A stretch of DNA of 64,000 nucleotides, taken from positions 25,358,458 to 25,422,457 of the forward strand of contig OW387146.1 of NCBI GenBank assembly GCA_936440205.1, read 5' to 3'. Origin of the DNA: Lepidonotus clava. Taxonomy: Eukaryota > Annelida > Polychaeta > Phyllodocida > Polynoidae. The notes under the pieces were generated by a model, which made no database searches, was not told the DNA's origin, and saw only the letters and a list, made by a program, of their open reading frames with translations. The translations under genes were made by a program, and so were the position numbers. This document shows, piece after piece, positions 1-12,700 of this stretch; positions within the stretch are counted from its first letter, which is position 1, and each line of letters starts with the position of its first letter.

Positions 1-819
1 GCTGGAGCGTTGGCTGGGTATGGTTGAGTGGACATTACCCCTTTGGATTGTTCATTGTCAACAGCAGATCTTGTCACTAGCAGACTCACATTGGATATTA
101 ATAAACATCATCCTTTCACATGAGTGTTATGTCCTTCATAAGGCAGAATTATATTATGGATATTGTCGGCGACAGACTGCATAATATTTTATGGAGCTAG
201 CTAATATCAATGGGCATAAACAATACAACATCTAAAAGCTACCCTAATATTAATAGGATATTTAACCTCTGCAGTTCAATATTTTGTAAAGCCATGCCTA
301 CATCAAAATATATAATATATTGTTGGGGTGCCAGTGGTGTAGCCGTTCTGCTACCAGGGTTACAGCCAATTATTGACGTTTCACTGTAAATATTGTAGGC
401 AGAACTATTGGATCAGTTTAAACACCCCCATGAACACTTTGTAATGTTATACGATTTTTGATTTGATGTATATTCAGAAGAATTTAATAAACATATTGTA
501 TTTATCTATTGACAAATTATATACACCTAATTTTCATTTCCTTGTCACTCTATCAAACAATATAATTACTATGCCAACAGTATATAATGATATGTAAATG
601 TGTGTGAGTGTTAGCACATATCTAAATAAAGTTCCAAGAATTTCCACCAATAACGTGGCACTCCTGAACAAGCTGCTGTCCTGATAAATTGCTAATCATC
701 ATAAGTTAATTACCACACAGGACGGATGAATCAGTGAAGATGAGTAAATCTGTTCGTGCAGATTGGTATTATAGTAAATGGTAGTTCTTTACCATTGACA
801 CTTACACCCCATGGGCTTA

Positions 820-930
820 TGTTTGTGTATACATGTGTGTCTGTCTGTAAGTATGCATATATCTGTATACATGTATGTGTGTCTGATTGTGTCTGTATAC
901 AAGTGTTTTTGTGCGTGTCTTTTCAGTGTC
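820..930. repeat. TG-rich microsatellite-like tract
   Basis: An imperfect run of TGTGTCTG and GTATACATG motifs, readable as an open frame rich in Cys and Val only because of the repeat. It has no coding evidence. Confidence 0.5.
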
Positions 931-3080
931 TATGCAAGTAACCCCCACCCTCCTCCAATGGGTCACTGATAATTTCCCAGCGTCTAATTTCAATTCCCCT
1001 CATCTACAAATATAAGCTAGTTTTAATATTTCACTACTCTGACTCCTGTCTAATGCTGGGAAACAGAGTGAGAGGGAACAGTTAATATTTAAACAGGGCG
1101 GTCAGTCGTCATGGAAACCAGCCAAGCATGAACACTGGGGGACATCTGAGAGGGAGGAGTGGAGAAACACATTGATTCTGTGGCAGGCTTTCCGTGCTGT
1201 GGTCATGTAATGCGGGAGACCCTACTATAAGGCCTTGTACCCAGGGAGCAGGAGAAGTAATAGACTATACAGGTAGGAGGATTAAGGTCAACCATCACTC
1301 ATGTATGGTTTATTATTGCAAGTGTTCATCAAAAGGGAGCAAAACAATGTGGTGGTAGAAAACAAATGGAAATTGCAAACCTGAATGAATGAAGAAATAC
1401 GTGCCGTTTGGTTTCAAACATGTAGATATGACATCATTCTGTAAGTATTTGAGATTTGAGATTTTTTTTGACTAGAGTCTGTATTACACAGGCCGATTTT
1501 GTCTATGGTGATTTGTATATGTTATATTGCCCCTGAGAGAACGTTCGCATGCAAGCATAAATCATATACCATTAGAAAGAGTACTAAAAGTCCTTTCTAT
1601 CGGTATAACGTGTATGTATACATATTTAACCTTTATTCATACTGACTATATCCTTTATGTTTTACAATCAGTTCCAAAACCCCAAACTTTTGCAACTAAT
1701 AAGTTTAATAAGTTTTTCTTTCTGCGACACCTTACACATTTCAATCCTCCTTTGAGGTCCTTTCATATGGTGGTAGACAGAATTCATGATCGCATAGCAA
1801 TATTCATTATAGAAATAGAAATGTTTTAGTCTTATCAGTTATACGAAATTACTTACTGCGGTAGGGTAATTAGCGAGCAACGAGGAAGTTGCTGAAGGTT
1901 TTGGATTTGCTTGTCGGCATACTCTCCTCCTGCAGAATAAGCCATCATAATTATTATGCCATATATATATATGAATTATATCTCAAAAGTCTTATGTTGC
2001 GATGCAAAACTTATGGGGAATGCTTTCCCTGAAACCCTGAAGGCCACCACTAGTACTGAGCTGAAATCTAAGAGATCAATTAAACCTCTTCGTAGGAACT
2101 CGTAGGGATTAGATGCAGATTGTTTCAGTATAATATGATATTATATAGATTAGGCCATTGCTAATCAGTCGTATAATATTGATCATTTTTCATTCAATAA
2201 TTGTAGTATATACAAACATGAATTGTGTTAGACTGCTGGAAGGACAAGTAATGCCATGATGGAGTCAATGAAATACTATTAAAAAAGTGAAATGAGTGTG
2301 TCACAATTATACACATACATCATTTACCATCACTGTATTAACACTTAAATTGTGACACTAACACTCAGCGATGTGAAAAGGATTATTGAACCCATATAGT
2401 TTTGATACTATAAAGAGGACTGATTATAGTAGACACGTTGTAAGTTTGTTTTTGCCAGTACCTGCAGGTAGGGTGATAACCGTTGATTACCTAGGGCCAT
2501 ATCTGAATTACTAATTAGGCTAATATCCCTGCAGGTGTATGCATTCCATGAGTAGTGTCTCATAATAAGTCATTCTTCTTATCACACAAAGTTGCCACAC
2601 GTTATAAAAAATGAAAAATAAAAGGACTGTTAGGTAGAAAATGTAAACACCTTACGAAAGACACAATCCCTGACTTTGTCCCGATTTGTTGTCCACCTTA
2701 ACTAAAGCGGATCTACAAAGCTTCCACTTTATTTACAAACAAATAAGAATGACATCACGGTTATGAAATTATCATGAATCTAACCCAGATCCTATATATG
2801 GTTAATACGTAACCAATACTTGACCATTAACTCTAGCTAGACTCTTTAATTGTATGTCTTAAAGTATTGGAGTTTAACAGAAAAGGATCACTTTTGGGCA
2901 CTACTTTTGTTTGGCTCCCTGAAAGGGAAGGCCTCAAACATTATCAGATAATTTTCGCAAGGAAATGACCATGTAAACTAAGCTGCAGGCAGGTGAACAA
3001 GGTAGTTATCAATATATAATGAGGCAGAGTCCCAGGCTGGGTGTAGTACAAGGTAACACGCACTGACTACAAACAGCCAC

Positions 3081-3298
3081 TAAAGGGGGTATTACACTCC
3101 ATGACATGAGCTGCGATATGATGAAGTCGCAGAGAAATTGCACATGTTGGAGACAATGCCCTGTTTTAGCCATGTGAAAAATACTCTAAATTGTCAACTT
3201 CAAACAATTATATCAATCCTGCATGCGAATTTTCTGTGATATCATCATATCCCACTGACATTGTAGCTCAAAGTCATGTAGTGTAATAAGGGCTTTAG
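3081..3298. mobile_element. Foldback MITE-like element with TAAAG termini
   Basis: The left end (TAAAGGGGGTATTACACT) and the reverse complement of the right end (TAAAGCCCTTATTACACT) match, and similarity continues inward for about 60 bases through CATGAC and ATATGATGA. The size (218 bp), terminal inverted repeats and lack of coding capacity fit a non-autonomous DNA transposon. The TAAAG/CTTTA edges resemble those of the CATACCCACTAGGCGA family elsewhere in the window, but the inner sequence differs. Confidence 0.7.
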
Positions 3299-4017
3299 AG
3301 GGGGTGGTGGCTGTGGGGGCTTGGGCATAACAAAAGAGTCAGACTTGAAGGGTCCTGCTGAAACAAAAAATAATCTGATTCACCCTGAAATTCAAAACAT
3401 TAAGGTAACCAAGGAGACCTATTGTTCTCATGGCTGAGCCGATGAAGATGACAGAAGTTGTTATTCCCGTTTTGTTTAACCCTTTCCTGACGCCAGACAC
3501 GTTGATGCGTCCACAAGTTATAGGTGCCAAATGAATTAATGCATTAATGCATCATGACACCATTCACGCCAAATACATTAATACATCATATATACTAATC
3601 AAAATTAATTCTAAAAAATGTCTCTGTAACTAATCTGGATCTTGAATATTTCATTTTATGGGAGTCATGGAATATAGCAAGGTTGCATACGATGTCATAT
3701 ATATGTTGAATAGCTCATTGTATAGTCATATAGGGCTCATTTGGAGATAAACCTGACGTTATTTGGTAATGTTTTCACATTTGCATGGCACCAAGAGAGG
3801 GTTGACCAGGCAATATAATGTTCAGCTAATTCATGCAGCTACTATCCCACATTGCCCTAGGGTAGTATACGACCGATTCTTGGATCAGGTATTTTCAAAT
3901 GCAAATAAGGGAGTCCTACCCACTGGCAGACTTTGGTAAGTTGTGGAGCCCTCCATTAGTAAGATGTATGAATCATATCTGCTTATAATCCATGATCCAT
4001 ATATGAAACAGGGCTGG

Positions 4018-4047
4018 GAATCAAACCCAGGAGCCATTTCTATAGTA
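4018..4047 (-). repeat. tRNA-like fragment, possible SINE remnant
   Basis: On the minus strand this reads as a T-arm with box B-like GGGTTTGATTCCCAGCC. A matching box A is not clear, so this is at most a decayed tRNA-derived fragment. Confidence 0.35.
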
Positions 4048-4886
4048 ATACAGAGATTATGTTGTTAATGGTTTGATTGTGGTAAAACTTCATTCGTCTG
4101 CCTTATGGGAAAACCCCTTTGCTGTAAGCAAACAATTGACTGCTCTGAATACACATTTATGCATCTTCATCAAAATGAAATTTGGATTTGCATAAATTAT
4201 TGATGTGCTATCTTTGTCCTGGATGTTCCTAGCTAAAGGGTAAATAGAAATTGACTGGTGGCAATGCACCTGTAGGATTTCTGTTGGAGCACACACAAAA
4301 ATAATAGCTAGAGAAAATGTCTGACCTGTACTGCTAGATATTATCTACAGGTCAGGGGGTATATTGACAGAACAATGGTGAATATGTGGAGTTGCATTTC
4401 CATATTGTTGGCAGCAGGGAATATGATTAAGTGATATGCACTTATGGTTTGGAAAAAAAGAATTTAACCCTTATTGTCATAGAGATGAAATAACAAGTAA
4501 AGGTCAGCCTTATCATAGTAACTTGCACTGATGAGGTCATATAGCCAAAGTAGTATTTTTTTTAAATCTTTAATTTCACAGGGGATTTTTGTTTCATTTT
4601 TTTCTATTTCTTGAACTTTACTTTTATTTCTTCAACTTTACAGTAATTGGCGTGCGTGTTTTGTGCATTTCTCTACTATGCCTATAATTAGTATTACGCA
4701 ATTATGATGATAAACTGGTTACTCCATAGACTCTTGCCATATAGGTTATTCCCATATTGGATTTTTACGGATGTATTCGTAGATTCATAATGTTATATAT
4801 ACTACCAAAGTACTATAGTACTGCCAATGGACGAATCTATTGCGATGGTTATATATGAGGGTTGAGTCCCACTTAATGGCCTATTA

Positions 4887-5066
4887 AGCCCCATACCCAC
4901 TAGGCGATTTGGGCTTGGTAGCCCGTCAGTATGCTATATTAAAATATACATGTTTGATCTGAATCGCCGGGAAAATCGGCCAACGATTCACCTGACGATT
5001 TTATCAAACATGTTCATTTCAATATAGCATACTGATGGGCAACCAAGCCCAAATCGCCTAGGGGCT
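4887..5066. mobile_element. Foldback MITE, CATACCCACTAGGCGA family, copy 1
   Basis: The copy begins AGCCCCATACCCACTAGGCG and is palindromic along almost its whole length: GGGCTTGGTAGCCC on the left pairs with GGGCAACCAAGCCC on the right, and AGTATGCTATATT pairs with AATATAGCATACT. The right terminus has lost part of the GTGGGTATG block. It is flanked by TTA on both sides. Confidence 0.85.
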
Positions 5067-6639
5067 TTAGAGTTTCCTGGTTTAAATAACAGACAATCGG
5101 AGGTGCTAGCACCTCCAGAAAAAATACAACAACAGTAACAATAAACTCTGAATTACTGAACCTGTATAACCTTTAGATATGGTTACACAGGGGCATCACC
5201 CCTCTCTTCCCCTAACCCAGTTTGGTACCCAGCCCACAGTAGTGTAGACTGTTGTGTAAGCTGTGTGGTAACGAAGAGGGGCTCCCTGAACATCTATAAT
5301 TCACCCCCACTACCCTCCCACCTCCTCTGTTCTCTGACTAACCCTCTAGTCCCACAGGACCATCCTGGTTTCTCATAGACCCCTGGGAATATAGTCTATG
5401 GGGTGCCAATTTGTGAGCTTTGAATTTCATGAGTGATATTAGGGTATTCTTAAAACATCCATTCATTTGCAAACTTACAACAGTTGTTTTGATTTTTCTT
5501 TAAAGGTCTTGAGAGTATTGGGGTTATGATTTAACATTGTCAAATACATGTAATATGTAGCATTATAATATTATATTGTCATGGTTAAGTTCATTATCTA
5601 TGCATTGTATATCACAGGGTGCCACTTGAGTATTAGGAAGAGACAAGAATGGTGAAAAATGCATAACATACTTTATGTAGGTCTGGAGTAGGACCAAGTA
5701 CCATACCATGCGTTCGGCAATTAATCTCTCAAATATTTTGTCAGTGTGTCTTTTATATTCTAGTGAATTCTATAGTTATTTAAATGTGTGATTCGACAAA
5801 TGGCAGATCATAGAGCCTCAGCCTCACCCTTCACTGTTAGCCCTTTCCCCGACTCTGAAACCTAGTGATGACTGCAGATTGGGGAAATCCAGCGTCATAA
5901 AAACCTGAGTCACGGTTTGAAATTGTTTTTGCTGATTATGAAGGATTTACTATGGTTAGAAACTTATAAAAGCATGTCTTCACCATGATACCTTTCTACA
6001 TGACGCATTCAACGATTATGGTAGAATAGTAGGTCTAATTTACACTATATACTTCATGTTTGATATAATCTTAACTCCTTGCTCAGCGATAAAGAATTTG
6101 AATGCATGGTTGTGATTGACCTACTTACTTTCCGGTGAGGTTACTGGACATTATAACATTGCATTGTACTTCGGTTTTTAAACGTAATGCACAGGATGAT
6201 CCATAGTAGAGGAGGATTAACTAAGAGACTAACATCAGTTGCAACTATTTCTGGATCAACATCAAACAGGAGGGGATGAGGAGGGCTTGCATCGCATCTG
6301 CCAAAATTATGCAAGTTTATGCAAGAATCGGAGGTGACTTTCACACAAGAAACTACCTCTTTATTCTTCTTTTTTTAAAGACTTTAGACTATTTTCTTAT
6401 ACAACGTGTACATAACCCGTGGTTGTGCCCCTGACCCTTCTTTTATTTCTTTTTCTTTTTTGAAAATGTATTTGATAAATCACTGCCTAAATATAGCCAA
6501 TTAGTCGAGCCCTTCGTCAGCCATTTTATCAACATAATCATGGGTCTGAATCATTCCGATCTCATTGACCAGTGCGGAGATGCCACGTCGACTGATTGAG
6601 GAGACTATATTGGAATAATTAGTGGAGTTTTTATCTTCC

Positions 6640-6722
6640 TTTTTATAAAGGGGAAATAATCTTCAAAGTCGGCCATGAGTTTAACCGGAAGTGGGCCACA
6701 GGATGTGTGTAGCAGCCAATGA
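6640..6722 (+). promoter_or_regulatory. Probable promoter/5' UTR of gene 1 with ETS site and uORF
   Basis: A canonical ETS-type site ACCGGAAGT lies at 6684-6692, about 35 bases before the start codon, as in many TATA-less metazoan promoters. A short upstream open frame (ATG at 6675, TGA at 6720-6722, 15 codons before the stop) ends two bases before the main ATG. If the transcript starts upstream of 6675, this uORF would sit just ahead of the main start and could damp or reinitiate translation. The transcription start itself is not visible. Confidence 0.45.
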
Positions 6723-6724
6723 GA

Positions 6725-9700
6725 ATGAAGTTTACATGGCAAGAACTACTTTTGAGGGTCGCTATCTTCCTTTCCACGACCTTAGTTTCCGAAGGTAAGG
6801 CACCTAGAATATTCCATTGGGAACAACTTTAATTTCAAATGAAATCATACTTTATTCCTCAAAGTGTATTTAAGAAGTTGAGGAGGAACTATAGCCAACA
6901 TGACAAAGCAACTCCGTACAGATTAAGATGTTGAATACCCAATGATCATGTATTCGAAGCTTAATTGCTGTGGCTATTTTGACCTTAATATATGTGATCT
7001 TTTAAACCTTAATACATGTGATCATTGCAATTACAATTTATGTTGTTATCATAACTTTAATTGATGTGATCATAAAAGATTAACTGTTGTTCGACCTATA
7101 TCACACTTATATGAAGATATCACTTTGTTAATGATCGATATATATGTACAAAATGTTATTTCTATTGAATACTTACTCATACACCATAATAATAATAATA
7201 ATATTCCAACATTGCTTTCTTCTTTCAAAATTCATGCACAAAACGGGATTTCCTTGAGATGTTTAGGTGACCATTATAATGACTTAGGCCCGAATTACTC
7301 TTTCCAATGTTAGCCCATTTTTACACAAGATGATTTTGTCAGGGGTCATGCCCGTTGTATGAACTATTGGGGAGGCGACATGTGTATATTCTGTGACAAA
7401 GTACCGACCAAAGTCAGTGGGAAGTCAGGACCCCCTGCCCCCCACCCCACCCCACCCCCAGAAAGGCCCATTCTAACTCCCCTTTACTCTTTCCCATGTC
7501 AGGTGTAAACTACACCTATGGCCCCCAGTTATTCAGCACCACCTCAGGGGGTGAGGGTGGCTCCACCCGTGGCGTGTACCTGTACTACGACTGGTGGCTC
7601 CCGGAAGGTGTGGTCCACCTCTACAAGGCCTCCGTAGTGCGCAGGCGCCCAGTCAGGTTTCAAATATGGCGGCCCATCGACATCTCCAGAAACATCTTCA
7701 GGCTACACAGAGAGAAGAGGTTTGAACCCACGGTGGTTTTCGAGCAAGCCAAAGTTACAGAAGTGAGTTTTCTACACCATATCAACTTTTTCTGTTTACA
7801 TTGAGGAGATAAACTACTTTTCTGGGCTGCTGGTAACCAGCTATTGGTTATCAATGTGTGTACCATGCCGGTAATTTTCTTTGCAACTAGTTCATGTTAT
7901 ACATCAAAAGCCTATGACTGGTTCCCAGTCGCCCAGAAAGAGAACTCTCTTACTCATTATAATATTATCATCCAAATAATTGCTCGTCTCATGTCCCTTA
8001 AAACGTCTATTCTCTTATGGCCAAAATTACATTATTGGAATATAATTATGTCTACAGTTATCTGAGTTTCCAATGTGTTGTGAATCATATTGCTTTTTTT
8101 TTATACCAAAAGCTTTTGTCAATTCAAATAGTGTTTACACCGTTTACAGCGTTTGAAATATGATACTTCAATGGGTAGCAGAAACAATTATAATATTGTT
8201 TACAGTAATTAACAATCTGTGAAAAGTAAAAGTAAATGTTCTAAAATGTGAATAGAATCAATGTAAGATGGCTGACAACAGACACCAACCTATAGGCCTT
8301 AACTTCAGAAACCCTTTTCTGACAAAATCCATCTTATGGAAACCCATACAATGTCTAAGGCCTTTATCATGTAATAAACGTCAGAAAATAGGTGCTTTAC
8401 ACATGAACAGTACACTTATGATTTATAAGACATGATAAATTATTGTTTAAAACACCCACACTTTAAAAATACCCCTGACTTCCTGTTGCTGGTTCCCTCA
8501 GATCCCCCTCTCCCCCAGTGAGTACGTCTTCACTCAGGCTGGTGACCGGCTGGCCATCTACAACGAGCAGGACGTATCTGCCCTCCCCCACCGACCTCGC
8601 ACCTCACGGGTATTCTACGCCTATGTCGACGACAGTACCAAAGTTGGTATTGGTTACCAGGTAAGTCATGCCCTGAACCTAAAGGGTATCCTATGCTTAT
8701 TTGTACAAAGATACCAAACTTGACATTAGCCTATAGGTGCCAGTTAAGTTATACCCACACCTCAAGAGTATTCTATGCCTTTGTGCATAGGATGCCAGGT
8801 AAGTTTTACCCCATATTTCATTGGTACTCTATGACTGTGAACAATGTACCAAAGTTGGCACATGTTACCTGGTAATTTAAATAGCAATAAGCCCCTCCCA
8901 CATTAGGTATATCCCAGGGTTGGACATGGGTTGGACAAAATTACCATACAAGCTATCCTTGTCTCCTAGTGATGTGGTTACTAAATAACCAAGAATTATA
9001 TTTTTCTATATCCCCAAGTAGTGATAAAACATTATGACATCTAAAGTTTTACCAATAAACAGATTTGCAGGTTTACAAGCTAATCAAAATGCTGTATTTC
9101 TGGACAAAAAAGGGTTGGACATTATAGGTTGGGCTGACAGGCTTTAGCATCGGTTCCTATAGGAAAAAGCCAATATGTAAAATTGCATTTTACAAATTTT
9201 AGGAGCAATTCCTCAACCAAAGTGGTTTAGTTAATTTCGTATCATGGAATTCTTCTCATGGGATAAGCATGGAAGCAATTTTGAAAATATATTTTTTATT
9301 TTTTTGGAACATTTTTATTTATCCTGGGATGAGTAGGATAAATCCTGTCTTCCCTCATCACCAGCCGGAACTTAATCTATTACAATTGCATGGTAAACTT
9401 TAATGTTGGTGTGAACTGGGATCGGCTTAAAGGCATAGGTGATTAATTTTGATCAGTATTATGGTGAAGAATTTGCACATTTTTCTTGTGCTTTTATAAT
9501 GAAGTAGAACGATGGTAAAGTTATAGAACAAAAACGCACTTTACAATAGAAATATATAATGCAATACTACTTTTCCAAACATGATAATGAACTCCGATAT
9601 AAGATAGCAAGGCCAAAACCATTTTAATTTTAAACCTTACTCATCAAATCTTGTTATCAAAGTTGTTCTGCCTTGCTATGGGCGCATTACTTCAGATAAT

Positions 9701-12700
9701 TAACTTCAATGAATGCTCATTATTGGCCATCTTGGTTTTAACAAGTCTGATTTTCCTTTGCAGACGACATTTTACGAATGTTGCCAGCCTGGTTTTAACC
9801 CGTTTGAGTTCTCGGCGTCTGCCACCTTGGACACAGATATCTTCTGGTACCAGCAAAGGGTTGAAGGACGCACGCCGGGTCCCAACACAATCACACCGAC
9901 GTCATTTCCGGTTAGTTCAGAACTAGTCAATTTGGGTTTTCTCATTTTCACACTGTAATGACTATTTTTGTTGGAGTAGAAATTGTATGGATCATGTTGT
10001 CTTTCAAATGACAGGTTCCAGACCCTTTCACTGCCAGATATTATGTCATATTATAGACCCCCTGCCAGTAGTGCGTCCACCCCTATCAATCACGCAGAAT
10101 AGATAACGAATTGTTGACTTCCGGCCCATAAGCCCAATGCAAAACAATCAGATTTTTGTTTCCTATACCTTTCAAACTCAAGTATCAGCAAAAATATGCA
10201 TAGGAATAGTTAGCCAGACCCCAAAGGTGAAATGGATTACAAATAAGCTCATATTTCTGGGAGAAAGATTAAAAAATGCGAATTGTTTGGGCCTTTCAAT
10301 GCTAAAATACAGCGGAAATCAACAATGTTACGGCAATGCGCAAGAACTGGCAAACGGACTATAGCCTAACTGGTATTTAAATAGCTAAACAATATAGGAT
10401 ATAATGTGTCTCTAAATAGCCCTATTACATTAATTCAGAACCCCTCATATTCTCGAGGTATTTACGCTACTGTAATTTCTTCATTTGTGCACTGAATACA
10501 CTCTAACTCCATGTAATATGTCTTTGTAGGAGGTGATCCCTTCGCCGGCTGTGCCCCCTGGAGAAGGTGAGGAAAAACAATATGCTATATCTTGGACATA
10601 CGAATAAAGACATAAATTGGGTTGACAGGTGCTTTAATAGATTAATGTTGCCCTGCAGGGGATGCCTTATGCCTAGTCTGTCGAGTCAGACCGAATGTTT
10701 CTCAAAGTGACGTTACATAATTGGGAAGTTATCTGGGTCAGGAGAGACTACTTGATCCCATATAATTATAGATTATTGCTTTTTTCCGAGATGAAATTAT
10801 TGCATGTCGAAATTGAGGAATAGATTGTATGTTCCATGTCATTTTTTTCTACAGAAGCTTCTGTTGCCTGTCTCTGGGCCAATGTGTTGCAGGTAAACTT
10901 TTGAGACCTCCAAGTCGCTGTGTTAATTTTAGGTGTTCGAATTTACATCGATTAATCTGAATGGGGGTTTAGATGGTTGGTCCCCATGTCAATATACAAT
11001 AGAACTAATACAACCTTATGAACCAACGCTTGTGCAAGACCCCTAAAATCGACAGGATGACATGGACCTTTTTGGCCTCAATGATATGCGACATGGGATT
11101 GTAAGCCCTGCACCCCTATGATTGCCAACTGATCCCTTCTGAATTACTTTCAGAATCAGAATCCTTTCTGATTGAAGTGGCACTTTCAGGAACCACCTTG
11201 GATTTTGGATCTTGGTACCGCCCAGCAATTAAATGATAATATCACGTACCTAGTATCTTACTATTGGTTCACTAAATATGCAATTTTGTTTTTACATAAT
11301 AACTAGCATTCCTATATCATCAGTTACTCCTCAGAGGTCCACCTATAATATCCTTGTCCATACCCCCACCCCTCTAGGTACCCTGATATACCGAGGTCAC
11401 TCTACAGAGGGCCGTACGAGCAGAAGAGACAGCGGCGCACGGGGCATCTTCCTCCTCGATGACGTCATACTCCAAGATGGCGTCATACGGGCGTTCTACT
11501 TATACGCTGTGGCGTTCACTCCGGTCCGACTGCAGTTATGGCGGCCTGATGACGTCATAGAGCGACAGTATGCACTTGTTGGGGAGTATCGGTATGCACC
11601 GGCCAGTTTGGGACTAAGAGAGGTATGATAACACTGGTTTTTCAGGAGCGTAGCCAGCCCTAAAGTCAAAGGGGGTCCCAAGTAAATCTAAAGGGGTTCC
11701 AACTTACATTTTTAGCAAGATTTCTTATATATTTTACTTATATTTTAGGAAATTTAAATGGGTTCCAGAAACCCAGGAACCTCCCTGGCTACGCCACTGG
11801 TTTTTAAATCAAACCCGCCGCGAAGCAGTCACCTGGCCTATAGACAGTACAACCTAGACGTTTCCTATATAGAGGGGTAGTTGTCCTATTCATAGAGGCA
11901 CTTTGTGTTTTATATATATTGTCAAACTAATCTTGGTATGTCACCCATATAGGACATGCAATGTAGGCGACCTGTTTCAAATTCCCACTTCTATATACTG
12001 CTTACATCGTGATTTTATCGCGCACATAATTTAGTCAATTCTCTCGAAATTGTCACGTAAATCGTGTTGCCTCATGAGATGATGACAGGTATATAGACAG
12101 AGATCAATATAGGGCGATAATGCGACCATCCATAGAATTTTAATTTCCATTTCCATATACTACTAACATACCGCATGTAAAATATAGAATCTATCTATGC
12201 AACAAGTTCGTGGATCAAGTGGAGCCTATCGATGCGACGTAGAACATATAAGCAGCGCCGTCTACACCCATAATCATATTGCCATACCTAAGTTTAGGCA
12301 TGGCATATCCTTCCTCTATCAATTATAAGGATTTACTAGATTTATCATATCAAATATATATTAATATCATAATTTCCTAAATAATAATCAAAAGATATAT
12401 TATGAAATATAATTATGTAAATTAGGTTCTACATTATAGAGATTATGGTAATCATGTATTCCATAGACATGTGGTTAGGATCACCAAAAGTGATCACGTG
12501 ATTACGTCTGCACAAGGTCTATTGGTCAATTGTAATTAGGTCACTGACAAGAGGTCAGGTGCGAAGGTGCAGGTATGCTGTAAGGGACACTCTGGGTCCA
12601 GCAGCCAAAGAATAGACACCATGTAACCACTAAGGAACAATATGCCTTTTGGCATACTCTCCTGAGACTGTAGAGAATATATTTAACATCAAAATCTCCT

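Larger units (their letters stand above)
1..6640. other. Gene-free upstream region
   Basis: I find no exon with coding character on either strand here. The longest open frames are short, AT-rich and lack splice-bounded conservation. The stretch is AT-rich and holds a TG-rich microsatellite-like tract (about 820-930), a foldback element (3081-3298), a short tRNA-like fragment (about 4018-4047) and a copy of the foldback family seen across the window (4887-5066). It may include the 3' UTR or flank of a gene to the left, but nothing proves that. Confidence 0.6.
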
